Shown here: one piece after another, positions 15,117-22,910 of the stretch | Layout: every line of letters starts with the position of its first letter | How positions within the stretch are numbered: the first letter of the stretch is position 1 | NCBI GenBank assembly: GCA_016291915.1 | Contig: JAEEZP010000140.1 | Location: 1-27,631, forward strand | Source of the DNA: Prevotella sp. | GTDB taxonomy: Bacteria; Bacteroidota; Bacteroidia; Bacteroidales; Bacteroidaceae | Direction of reading: 5' to 3' | DNA length: 27,631 nt | Notes under the pieces: generated by a model | Told to the model about the DNA's origin: nothing | The model's input: only the letters and a program-made list of their open reading frames with translations | Database searches by the model: none | Made by a program: the position numbers and the translations under genes

Positions 15117-16652
15117 TTACTGCAGCCAACGTGGGTCACCGATTGTACTGGAGATTGCGCCCTTAGCCTTGAAGTTAACACCACCGTTCTCCTTGGTCAG
15201 GTCGAGCGGCTGCAACCAAGCCTTCACAGCATCCACATCTGCCAAGCCAAAAGCATCTTCCTTTGTAACGAACTTAAAGTCATTAGAGAATTCCGCACCG
15301 TCACCACTGGTGATTGTAGTATAAGAGGTGTTCTTATCCACAGAGTTGATGATCGTACAGTTACCCTGCAAGAACTTCTGCAGACGAGCGCAATAATAAG
15401 TTACATTATTATTAAAGGTAATTGTGTATGCAACGTTATTAGGTGTGTTGTTAGCAAACTCCTTATCAGAGAAAGTCATGATGAAGGTATTATCTGTTAA
15501 GGTAGCGCTACCGGTAGCCGAATCAAACATAGATGTGAAATTATTTCTGTTGAAACGGATCATACGGTTCTTGGCATTGCTCTTGATGTTGTAGATAGTA
15601 CTCTCCTTAATCGTGACATTACGGATAGCACTGGAACCCCATGACTGACCATCTTTGTAGTAACAGGTCTGACCATAGCAGCACAATACGGCAGCATCAC
15701 CAAACTTGGTGCCATCGTTGTCCAACTGAACGATACAGTTGACGATACGTACGTCAACGGCAGACCATGCCTTCTCACCGATATAGAAAAGACACATCTT
15801 CACATTCTTGAACATACAATCCTCAAAAATAAGAGGATCATAGAGGATATAGCTCTTGTCGGGGAAACCGAAGTTAGCGCCTTCCAAAGAGGCTGGAGGA
15901 TTGTTGGTACACTCTACCACACCCTTGGAGTTCTGCTCTGTAGCATCGAAGTTGATCCACTTGATCTTCAATCCGGCACCTGTACGGATCACACCATCGT
16001 AACCGATCGTGACGATTGGATGATGGATCTTATTACCACGGAAGGTTACCTTATATGTACCAAAGTCACACTCTGAATTAAGGGTATAGTTAGCACCACC
16101 CTCCAACTCGAATGCCTGCTCATCCTCTGTGTCGATCAGATGACTCTTCACGAACTCAGCGATGTCGGTACCTACAGGAATAATCTGTGCCTCAACCATC
16201 GTGCTGTATGCATAGACTGTGGGATCGGGAGCCGCTGTGTTGTTCAGTTTCTCATTACCTAATGTCTTCACACTCACACTGTACTTGGTATCATCAGCCT
16301 TGTCGAAAAGGAATGATACACCATCCACCTCTCCGTCGAATACCTCAACAGGATTAGCTGGATCGTCGACATTGTCAACATGGCAGTAGTAACCGCCTGC
16401 TCCTTCAACAACATCCCATGTAACACGAATACTCTCAGTACCATCGGCATTCACCACAGAAGAGAAACAACTCTTCGTCAGTTCTGGAGATGCAAGCTGA
16501 GAATCATGGACATTACTTGCGAATGTCTCTTCCTCGTCGAAACCTTTAGCACAGGAAGCAAGCAGCATGCATACCGGTATGGCAAGCACAGCAAGCAAAG
16601 CTCTCCGTACATTACGGGAACGACTTTTGCTTAAATAAAACATCTTGTTCAT
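15117..16652 (-). CDS. Surface lipoprotein with beta-helix (DUF4957/DUF5123 type)
   Basis: A 511-aa lipoprotein with lipobox LASC (Cys34). Residues about 50-160 look like a fibronectin type III-like domain (TESIRVTWDVVEGAGGYYCH...KYSVSVKTLG). From about 180 the protein shows repeated short strands and Asn-rich turns of a right-handed parallel beta-helix (VRIVNCIVQLDN, VTIKESTIYNI, ATLTDNTFIM), and it ends with GAISSTIGDPRWL, which I recognise as the C-terminal motif of DUF4957/DUF5123 lipoproteins beside SusCD pairs. No pectate-lyase catalytic motif is evident, so a surface glycan-binding role is likeliest. Unlike the common order susC-susD-binding protein, this gene comes first in the operon. 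The ATG at 16643 is an alternative start. Pectin-related substrates are a guess from family context. Confidence 0.75.
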   Translation of the reverse strand: MNKMFYLSKSRSRNVRRALLAVLAIPVCMLLASCAKGFDEEETFASNVHDSQLASPELTKSCFSSVVNADGTESIRVTWDVVEGAGGYYCHVDNVDDPANPVEVFDGEVDGVSFLFDKADDTKYSVSVKTLGNEKLNNTAAPDPTVYAYSTMVEAQIIPVGTDIAEFVKSHLIDTEDEQAFELEGGANYTLNSECDFGTYKVTFRGNKIHHPIVTIGYDGVIRTGAGLKIKWINFDATEQNSKGVVECTNNPPASLEGANFGFPDKSYILYDPLIFEDCMFKNVKMCLFYIGEKAWSAVDVRIVNCIVQLDNDGTKFGDAAVLCCYGQTCYYKDGQSWGSSAIRNVTIKESTIYNIKSNAKNRMIRFNRNNFTSMFDSATGSATLTDNTFIMTFSDKEFANNTPNNVAYTITFNNNVTYYCARLQKFLQGNCTIINSVDKNTSYTTITSGDGAEFSNDFKFVTKEDAFGLADVDAVKAWLQPLDLTKENGGVNFKAKGAISSTIGDPRWLQ

Positions 16653-16740
16653 AGATTAATTAATATTAATTAAGTTAATGTTATACAGTTATACAGTACT
16701 CATAAGACACACATATCTTTATTAAGACGAATATGTCCTT

Positions 16741-16772
16741 CAAAAGTAATCAATTACTTTGATTTTTTCAAC
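16741..16772 (-). promoter_or_regulatory. Second candidate promoter and dyad in the glycan operon leader
   Basis: On the minus strand TACTTTTG (16748-16741) with GTTG 20 nt upstream (16772-16769) resembles the Bacteroidota promoter. It overlaps a perfect 8-bp dyad AAAGTAAT/ATTACTTT (16743-16760, 2-nt loop), which could be an operator or a leader hairpin. Confidence 0.4.
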
Positions 16773-16824
16773 TTATAGTTATTATGGACATTATTTGTAG
16801 TGTAGATTATTTTTAAATTCGGTG

Positions 16825-16857
16825 CAAATTTACAAATAATTATTGAAAACAAACAAA
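16825..16857 (-). promoter_or_regulatory. Candidate main promoter of the DUF4957-SusC-SusD operon
   Basis: On the minus strand TTTG (16857-16854), a 21-nt spacer, then TAAATTTG (16832-16825) match the consensus. It would give a leader of about 165 nt before the ATG at 16652. The 417-bp gap 16653-17069 holds this, the second candidate, AT-rich leader sequence and the valS promoter; no gene is seen. Confidence 0.6.
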
Positions 16858-17020
16858 AATATAATTTTTATTGTACCTTTAACTCAGTTGAAGGTACTCT
16901 CGTTCAACAATACAAAAAGAAAAAACGTTTTTTCCTTTGCATTGTGCTCACTTATTTAATAAATTCTTCACGCTCGAGAAAATAAACTATTATTTTCTTC
17001 TCACTTAATCAGAATTTTCG

Positions 17021-17028
17021 TACCTTTG
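17021..17028 (+). promoter_or_regulatory. -7 box of the valS promoter
   Basis: TACCTTTG followed by C fits TAnnTTTG, 41 nt before the valS ATG. No clear TTTG at -33. The leader is too short for a T-box or other large riboswitch. Confidence 0.6.
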
Positions 17029-17069
17029 CCGAGATTTTTGATAGGATAAAAAGATTAAAAATAAAATAC

Positions 17070-19823
17070 ATGGCAACAGAGAACAATAATGTACAGCAAG
17101 AGGCACTTGCCTCAAAGTATGATCCCCATGAAGTAGAATCAAAATGGTATCAATATTGGGTAGATAACAAACTGTTCAGCTCAAAGCCCGACAGCAGAGA
17201 GCCTTACACCATTGTTATCCCACCACCTAATGTTACCGGTGTGCTGCATATGGGGCACATGCTGAACAATACCATACAGGATATTCTCATCCGCAGAGCC
17301 CGAATGAAAGGCAAGAACGCCCTCTGGGTACCAGGTACCGACCATGCCTCTATTGCTACTGAGGCAAAAGTCGTGAAAAAACTGAGTGAACAGGGTATTA
17401 AGAAACATGATCTTACCCGTGAAGAGTTTCTCGGTCATGCATGGGATTGGACCCATGAGCACGGTGGTATTATCCTGAAGCAGTTACGACGTCTGGGCGC
17501 CAGTTGTGACTGGGACCGCACCGCATTCACCATGGATGAGACACGTTCCAAGAGTGTTATCAAGGTTTTCGTTGATCTTTATAACAAAGGACTCATCTAC
17601 CGCGGTCTGCGCATGGTAAACTGGGATCCAAAAGCCCTTACCGCCCTCTCTACCGAAGAGGTTGTCTATAAGGAGGAACACAGTAAGTTGTATCATCTGA
17701 AGTATTATGTAGCTGATCTTGAGACACTTGAAAACGAAGAGCAGTTGATTGAGGAAGGTAATGTGATCCATCATGATGCGAAGGGTTATTACGCTGTTGT
17801 AGCTACCACCCGTCCGGAAACGATCATGGGTGATACCGCCATGTGTATCAATCCTAAAGATCCAAAGAACAGATGGCTGCAAGGAAAGAAGGTAATTGTG
17901 CCGCTCGTTAACAGAGTGATTCCTGTCATCGAAGACCGTTATGTGGATATCGAGTTCGGTACTGGCTGTCTGAAGGTTACTCCTGCTCACGACACCAACG
18001 ACCATATGCTGGGTAAGACACATCATTTGGAAACCATCGATATCTTCAATGCCGACGGTACCATCAGCAACGAGAGTCCTTTGTATGTGGGTATGGACCG
18101 TTTCGAGTGCCGTAAAAAGATTACGGTTGACTTAGCTGAAGCCGGACTGATGGAGCGTGTGGAAGATTATATTAATAAGGTAGGTTATTCCGAGCGTAAT
18201 CCTGACACTGCCATCGAACCACGACTCAGCATGCAGTGGTTCCTCCGTATGCAGCACTTTGCCGACATCGCCTTACTGCCTGTGATGAACGGTGAGATGA
18301 ATTTCTACCCCGAGAAATACAAGAATACCTATAAGAACTGGTTGGAGAATATCCAAGACTGGTGTATCTCCCGTCAACTGTGGTGGGGACATCGTATCCC
18401 TGCCTATTATTACGACACAGAAGACACAGAGAAGAGTGAGGGCACAGAGCATTTCGTAGTAGCTGAGACTCCTGAGAAAGCACTTGAGTTGGCTATACAA
18501 AAGACAGGAAATGATGCACTCACCATCGACGATCTCAAGCAGGATGAGGATGCCCTCGACACCTGGTTCTCTTCTTGGTTGTGGCCTATTTCTCTCTTCG
18601 ATGGTATCAACAACCCCGGCAATGAGGAGATCAACTACTACTACCCCACCAGCGACTTGGTGACGGCTCCGGATATTATCTTCTTCTGGGTAGCCCGTAT
18701 GATTATGTCGGGAGAGGAATACATGGGTAAGTATCCTTTCAAGAATGTTTATTTCACCGGTATCGTTCGTGATAAACTCGGTAGGAAGATGTCTAAATCT
18801 CTCGGCAACTCCCCCGACCCTATCGCCTTGATTGAGAAGTTTGGAGCCGACGGTGTACGTATGGGTATGATGCTCTCTGCCCCTGCAGGAAACGATATCC
18901 TCTTCGACGAGGCACTCTGCGAACAAGGACGTAACTTCAACAATAAGATATGGAATGCTTTCCGACTGGTAAAAGGTTGGGAGACAGCAGATCTGGAGCA
19001 GCCAGCATCCAGTAAGATTGCCGTGGCTTGGTTTGAGGCAAAACTGAAGAAGGTGAACGAAGAACTCGATGATCTCTTCTCCAAGTATCGTATCTCCGAG
19101 GCATTGATGGCTGTGTATCGTCTGTTCTGGGATGAATTCTCCAGTTGGTATCTCGAGATGATCAAACCTGCTTACTTACAACCGATAGACCGTATCACAT
19201 ACGATGCCACACTGCATTTCTTTGAGAAACTGCTCGAATTGCTGCATCCGTTCATGCCGTTCATCACCGAAGAGCTCTGGCAACATCTCTTTGAACGTAA
19301 GCAGGGTGAGAGTATCATGGTGAAAGTCTGTGAGATCGCTGCTCCGAATGCAGAAGATGAGCGACTGGTGAATGATATCGAACTGGTGAAGCAGATTGTC
19401 AGTGGTATCCGTGCAGTACGCAACCAGAAAAATATCGCACAGAAAGAGGCACTGAAACTGCAGATTATCGGTGAGAATCACTTGACTGCTTATGATGAGG
19501 TGGTGAAGAAGATGGCAAATGTCTCTGCCATGGATATTGTAGCAGATAAGTCAGCTGATGCATCCAGTTTCATGATCGGTACTTTCGAGTATGCCGTGCC
19601 ATTAGGTGACCTCATTGACGTAGAGGCAGAGTTGAAGAAGCTTGAAGCACAACTCACTCATTTAGAGGGCTTCTTGGCTGGTATTATGAAGAAACTCTCT
19701 AACGAGCGTTTCGTGGCTAATGCTCCCGAGGCTGTCGTGGCTATGGAACGTAAGAAGCAGCATGACTCTGAAGAGAAGATTGCTGCCATCAAGGAAACAA
19801 TAGCAGAACTCAAGAAGAGATAA
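17070..19823 (+). CDS. valS: Valyl-tRNA synthetase
   Basis: A 917-aa class I aminoacyl-tRNA synthetase that charges tRNA-Val with valine. The N-terminal signature PPPNVTGVLHMGHML contains the HIGH-type motif HMGH at 60-63. The editing (CP1) domain that removes mischarged threonine spans roughly 190-340 and includes VVATTRPETIMGDTA and the conserved KVTPAHDTNDHMLG. The KMSKS motif is at 573-577 (GRKMSKSLGNSPDP). The anticodon-binding domain follows (ISEALMAVYRLFWDEFSSWYLE), and the C-terminus from about 850 is a Lys/Glu-rich coiled coil as expected for ValS. Length and motif order are normal. It starts its own unit with a -7 box and is followed 1 nt later by the C11 peptidase gene. Confidence 0.98.
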   Translation: MATENNNVQQEALASKYDPHEVESKWYQYWVDNKLFSSKPDSREPYTIVIPPPNVTGVLHMGHMLNNTIQDILIRRARMKGKNALWVPGTDHASIATEAKVVKKLSEQGIKKHDLTREEFLGHAWDWTHEHGGIILKQLRRLGASCDWDRTAFTMDETRSKSVIKVFVDLYNKGLIYRGLRMVNWDPKALTALSTEEVVYKEEHSKLYHLKYYVADLETLENEEQLIEEGNVIHHDAKGYYAVVATTRPETIMGDTAMCINPKDPKNRWLQGKKVIVPLVNRVIPVIEDRYVDIEFGTGCLKVTPAHDTNDHMLGKTHHLETIDIFNADGTISNESPLYVGMDRFECRKKITVDLAEAGLMERVEDYINKVGYSERNPDTAIEPRLSMQWFLRMQHFADIALLPVMNGEMNFYPEKYKNTYKNWLENIQDWCISRQLWWGHRIPAYYYDTEDTEKSEGTEHFVVAETPEKALELAIQKTGNDALTIDDLKQDEDALDTWFSSWLWPISLFDGINNPGNEEINYYYPTSDLVTAPDIIFFWVARMIMSGEEYMGKYPFKNVYFTGIVRDKLGRKMSKSLGNSPDPIALIEKFGADGVRMGMMLSAPAGNDILFDEALCEQGRNFNNKIWNAFRLVKGWETADLEQPASSKIAVAWFEAKLKKVNEELDDLFSKYRISEALMAVYRLFWDEFSSWYLEMIKPAYLQPIDRITYDATLHFFEKLLELLHPFMPFITEELWQHLFERKQGESIMVKVCEIAAPNAEDERLVNDIELVKQIVSGIRAVRNQKNIAQKEALKLQIIGENHLTAYDEVVKKMANVSAMDIVADKSADASSFMIGTFEYAVPLGDLIDVEAELKKLEAQLTHLEGFLAGIMKKLSNERFVANAPEAVVAMERKKQHDSEEKIAAIKETIAELKKR

Positions 19824-19824
19824 T

Positions 19825-21051
19825 ATGAAAAAACTGTCGTTGATGCTGATGGCTGTCATCGCCCTGTTTATGAGTTGTGGGGGGCATGATGATCCCGATC
19901 CGGAACCGCCAACTGGCCCTGCCGAACAGACAATACTGATATATATGCCATGGGCAGGTGATGAGCTGTATCCCTTTCTCCTGAAGAATATCACAGCCAT
20001 GGAGACAGCTATCGACCTCAATGGTGGTTTGGGTAAGAAAAAACTGTTAGTTTTCCTTTGTACCACTCCCACCCGTGCCATGCTCATTAATCTTGATTTC
20101 AAGAACGGGAAGTGTGTGAGAGATACCCTGAGAAGGGATTATGGTTTCGGTACGACAGAACCCAGTTATACCACAGTAGCAGGCATGACCGATCTGTTCA
20201 ACGAAGTGAAGGGTTATGCTCCTGCTAAGTCATATGGTATTGTGGTGGGTTGCCATGCTTTGGGATGGGTTCCCAAAGGCACAAACTTCACCAGTTTCTA
20301 TGCCGGCAGTAAGAGTAACGGCAAGAAAGTCAGTCATCGTCCGGTAACACGATTCTACGGCAATACCGGTGACCGCCGCCAGCAAGCTGAGGTTTCTTCT
20401 TTAGCATCGGCCATCAGACAGTCTCTCGGCCATACGGATTACATCTTGTTCGACAACTGTTATATGTCTTGCATCGAGGTGGCATACGACTTAAAGGATG
20501 TCACTGACTATCTGATAGCATCACCCACTGAGGTGATGGGCGACGGTATGCCATACGCCACAGTAGGACGTAATATTCTTCGAGGTGATTACAATGGTAT
20601 AGTGGATGGTTTTTATAATTACTATAAGAATTATTCTGTCACTTTCAGTGATGGTTATACCGAGGATTTCAGTTGTGGTAATTTATCAGTGATCAAATGT
20701 GATCAGTTGGATGCTATGGCATCCCTGATGAAAACCATCAATAACAGTAATCCCACGGGTACTGGTAGCAGTGACATCCAAGTGATGGACGGTCTAGAGC
20801 CTACCGTATTCTTCGACATGGGTGATTATCTCAACGCGCTATGTCACGATGCCTCCCTATTGTCACAAGCAAAAGCACAATTGGAAAAAGTCGTGCCCTA
20901 TAAACGTACCACAGGACTATTCTATTCCGCATTCAATGAAAAGAAAACAGCCGTCAAGGTTTATTCCGGCATCACTATCTCCGACCCCACCACAAATAAG
21001 AATGTAACGGGTGCCCTCTCCTCTACTGCTTGGTGGAAAGCCACACACTAA
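19825..21051 (+). CDS. Clostripain-type (C11) cysteine peptidase lipoprotein
   Basis: A 408-aa lipoprotein (lipobox FMSC, Cys18) with a Pro/Asp-rich tether (HDDPDPEPPTGPAEQ) before a caspase-like fold of peptidase family C11. Both catalytic residues are placed as in the family: His144 in VVGCHALGW and Cys212 in LFDNCYMSCIEVAYDL. C11 enzymes such as clostripain and Bacteroides fragipain cleave after basic residues, often after self-processing; the specificity of this one is not known. The first strand ILIYMPWAGD and the segment YLIASPTEVMGDGMPY also fit. The start lies 1 nt after the valS stop, so expression may be coupled to a housekeeping gene, which is odd for a surface peptidase. It ends before a strong terminator. 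Nothing appears truncated. Confidence 0.85.
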   Translation: MKKLSLMLMAVIALFMSCGGHDDPDPEPPTGPAEQTILIYMPWAGDELYPFLLKNITAMETAIDLNGGLGKKKLLVFLCTTPTRAMLINLDFKNGKCVRDTLRRDYGFGTTEPSYTTVAGMTDLFNEVKGYAPAKSYGIVVGCHALGWVPKGTNFTSFYAGSKSNGKKVSHRPVTRFYGNTGDRRQQAEVSSLASAIRQSLGHTDYILFDNCYMSCIEVAYDLKDVTDYLIASPTEVMGDGMPYATVGRNILRGDYNGIVDGFYNYYKNYSVTFSDGYTEDFSCGNLSVIKCDQLDAMASLMKTINNSNPTGTGSSDIQVMDGLEPTVFFDMGDYLNALCHDASLLSQAKAQLEKVVPYKRTTGLFYSAFNEKKTAVKVYSGITISDPTTNKNVTGALSSTAWWKATH

Positions 21052-21079
21052 GGAATAATCAATAATTAATAGTTATAAT

Positions 21080-21109
21080 TTTAGGGCTTAGAGATTTCTA
21101 AGCCCTAAA
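21080..21109. terminator. Bidirectional terminator between C11 peptidase and C69 dipeptidase genes
   Basis: A perfect 12-bp stem TTTAGGGCTTAG/CTAAGCCCTAAA with a 6-nt loop sits between convergent stops at 21051 (+) and 21140 (-). A T-rich flank lies on the minus-strand exit (TTATAACT). Confidence 0.85.
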
Positions 21110-21139
21110 CTATGAATTATGAACTATGAACTATGAACT
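21108..21139. repeat. 7-bp tandem repeat (AACTATG)
   Basis: AACTATG occurs at 21108, 21122 and 21129, with variant AATTATG at 21115, and a last partial copy from 21136 that reaches the stop codon of the C69 dipeptidase gene. It abuts the terminator hairpin. Confidence 0.85.
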
Positions 21140-22789
21140 TTAAAATCCCGTCCATGTCTGGCGCCAGAAGTATCGCGCCATCTCATCCCATCGAACAATA
21201 GTGGCACCGAAGAAATCGGCTGTATAACCGTTAAGCATCTTTGTGGCTGCTTTGGTATTCTCTTTTCCGTCTTTTTCGGTGGTTACCAGATCACGGTACA
21301 TCTGCTCCACGAACGGCAGTTCACGCATACCTTTCTCAATGAAGTAGTCACGCACCGGCTCTAACGTCTTCCGGTAGGTACCCCACCTTACCGTTGCCAG
21401 TCGGTTTGCCTTACGATAATGCCACAATGCTGCATCGTCACGGTCCACATGCTGACCGCATGTCTCCAGCATCTTCGGCAGTTTTGTCGTACCACAGAAG
21501 ATCGGGAACCGCGGACTCTGTCCCGGGTTATCCAATGCGATCCATGCCACACCACCTACGGCATCCGGCAACCAAGAACGCAACTGTATCACCGTACTGT
21601 AAGCGCACCACGGCACACTCACCGTACGGATATTCTTCATGACAGAGTCACCCATGGCATAATACATATTGATCTCGTCGGGACGCATCCAGGGATTACT
21701 GAACGGCGACACAATACTATCGGGAGCCTGCTCATCCACAGTGCCATCTTTCTTTTTCTTGTTCGGGTTAGGAATCTTATGCCGACCGCTCAGATTCTTC
21801 GACGTACCTTCGTAATAACTGCCGAGCAGTCGCATCACCTGTTCCACACTCACTTTCTTATCCGGTTTGACACTCAGTGGCAAGTTCTCCACGGTATCAC
21901 AGAGATGTTGTGAGGGTGCCAGGGTGTTCATGATGAAGAATTCCCTTACACTGTAGTTCTTCTTCTCATGAGAATAGTTTTCCCCACTGTAGGCTTTCCA
22001 AAATGAAAACTCACCCTTGCCGTCCCACAACTTCAGTTTCTTAGCCACATCAAAAACATTCTCGGAAGCCATATAATGATCCTTATCCTTTAGCTTGAGC
22101 GTGGAGATACGACAGATATTCGCAGATACGGCAATCTCATCATCGGGAATACGTACGGCGGCCCATACACCACCGATCTTGTCAGGACCCTCGCCGAAGA
22201 TTTCAAAGATCCATACCTCGTTCTTGTCAGCGATCGTCAGACACTCACCGCTGTCACCATAACCATATTCCTTCACCAGTTGCCCCATCAACTTGATAGC
22301 CTCACGGGCAGTAGCACAACGTTCCAAAGCGATACGCTCCAACTCTTCAATCCTAAACAATCCTTTGGTATTCTTTAAGGTATCCCGACCGGAAATAGTC
22401 GTCTCACCGATACCCAACTGTTTCTCATTCAGACAGGGATAGGCCGTATCCAGATAACGATAAGTATGACGCACTTGTGGAATGACACCCTTACGGTACA
22501 TCTTCGTACTGTCGAGAGCACTCTGTGTATGCATCCTACCGTCGTAAATAGCCGTTACTGTATCTTTCTTATAATCCTTTGCCGGTACCACCTGCATCCA
22601 CGTGCGGTACCACGAATCACAGGTATGTGAGGTGATTACCGAACCATCCACCGATGCATTCTTTCCCACCATAATACTGGTGCATGACATCCGCTGCATC
22701 CCTTTCATCGTTTCTTCATCCACTTGTGCCGACACACTGACGGACAACATCATCATGCCCGTCATCATCAAGAATAACCGTTGTTTCAT
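21140..22789 (-). CDS. C69 family dipeptidase (PepD-like), secreted
   Basis: A 549-aa exported dipeptidase of family C69, N-terminal-nucleophile hydrolases that mature by cutting before a cysteine. The protein begins with a signal peptide (MKQRLFLMMTGMMMLSVSVS), then about 14 residues of likely propeptide, then the nucleophile Cys36 in SCTSIMVGKNASVDGSVI, the family's hallmark. Other family segments are LGIGETTISGRDTL, ARIAL-type helix LERIALERCATAREAI, and GYGDSGECLTIADKNEVWIFEI. It probably cleaves dipeptides in the periplasm. An in-frame ATG at 22828 falls inside the -7 box of the promoter at 22826-22855, so the ATG at 22789 is chosen. It is divergent from the glycosidase operon. Complete and confident. 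Confidence 0.9.
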   Translation of the reverse strand: MKQRLFLMMTGMMMLSVSVSAQVDEETMKGMQRMSCTSIMVGKNASVDGSVITSHTCDSWYRTWMQVVPAKDYKKDTVTAIYDGRMHTQSALDSTKMYRKGVIPQVRHTYRYLDTAYPCLNEKQLGIGETTISGRDTLKNTKGLFRIEELERIALERCATAREAIKLMGQLVKEYGYGDSGECLTIADKNEVWIFEIFGEGPDKIGGVWAAVRIPDDEIAVSANICRISTLKLKDKDHYMASENVFDVAKKLKLWDGKGEFSFWKAYSGENYSHEKKNYSVREFFIMNTLAPSQHLCDTVENLPLSVKPDKKVSVEQVMRLLGSYYEGTSKNLSGRHKIPNPNKKKKDGTVDEQAPDSIVSPFSNPWMRPDEINMYYAMGDSVMKNIRTVSVPWCAYSTVIQLRSWLPDAVGGVAWIALDNPGQSPRFPIFCGTTKLPKMLETCGQHVDRDDAALWHYRKANRLATVRWGTYRKTLEPVRDYFIEKGMRELPFVEQMYRDLVTTEKDGKENTKAATKMLNGYTADFFGATIVRWDEMARYFWRQTWTGF

Positions 22790-22825
22790 ATCATCGCATT
22801 TTAAATTTTCATTCGTATGGTTCAG

Positions 22826-22855
22826 CAAAAGTACGGAAAAAACATTGAAAACAAA
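22826..22855 (-). promoter_or_regulatory. Promoter of the C69 dipeptidase gene
   Basis: On the minus strand TTTG (22855-22852), an 18-nt spacer, then TACTTTTG (22833-22826) followed by C. The leader would be about 30 nt. Confidence 0.7.
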
Positions 22856-22862
22856 AAAAACA

Positions 22863-22893
22863 TTTGATTTATTCTTATTTTATATTATCTTTG
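22863..22893 (+). promoter_or_regulatory. Promoter of the glycosidase-fucosidase-cutC operon
   Basis: TTTG (22863-22866), a 19-nt spacer and TATCTTTG (22886-22893) match the Bacteroidota consensus, with an AGGAGA stretch and the ATG at 22911 close behind. The -33 boxes of this and the divergent dipeptidase promoter are only 7 nt apart. Confidence 0.8.
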
Positions 22894-22910
22894 TAGGAGA
22901 AATTCAACAT

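Noticed and set aside
15117..16652. Pectate lyase
   Set aside because: Although the protein looks like a beta-helix, no calcium-binding or catalytic Arg/Lys motif of polysaccharide lyases is evident; a binding lipoprotein is the safer call.
17029..17069. T-box riboswitch in front of valS
   Set aside because: Only about 41 nt separate the -7 box and the start codon, too short for a T-box; Bacteroidota seldom use them.
18273..18926. 217-codon open frame antisense to valS
   Set aside because: It lies wholly inside valS, shows no domain, and has no promoter or neighbouring support; long antisense frames are common opposite conserved genes.
22602..22910. N-terminal extension of the six-hairpin glycosidase (103 extra residues)
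   Set aside because: It overlaps the 5' end of the C69 dipeptidase gene on the other strand, lies upstream of a consensus promoter at 22863-22893, and the downstream ATG at 22911 begins a classic signal peptide.
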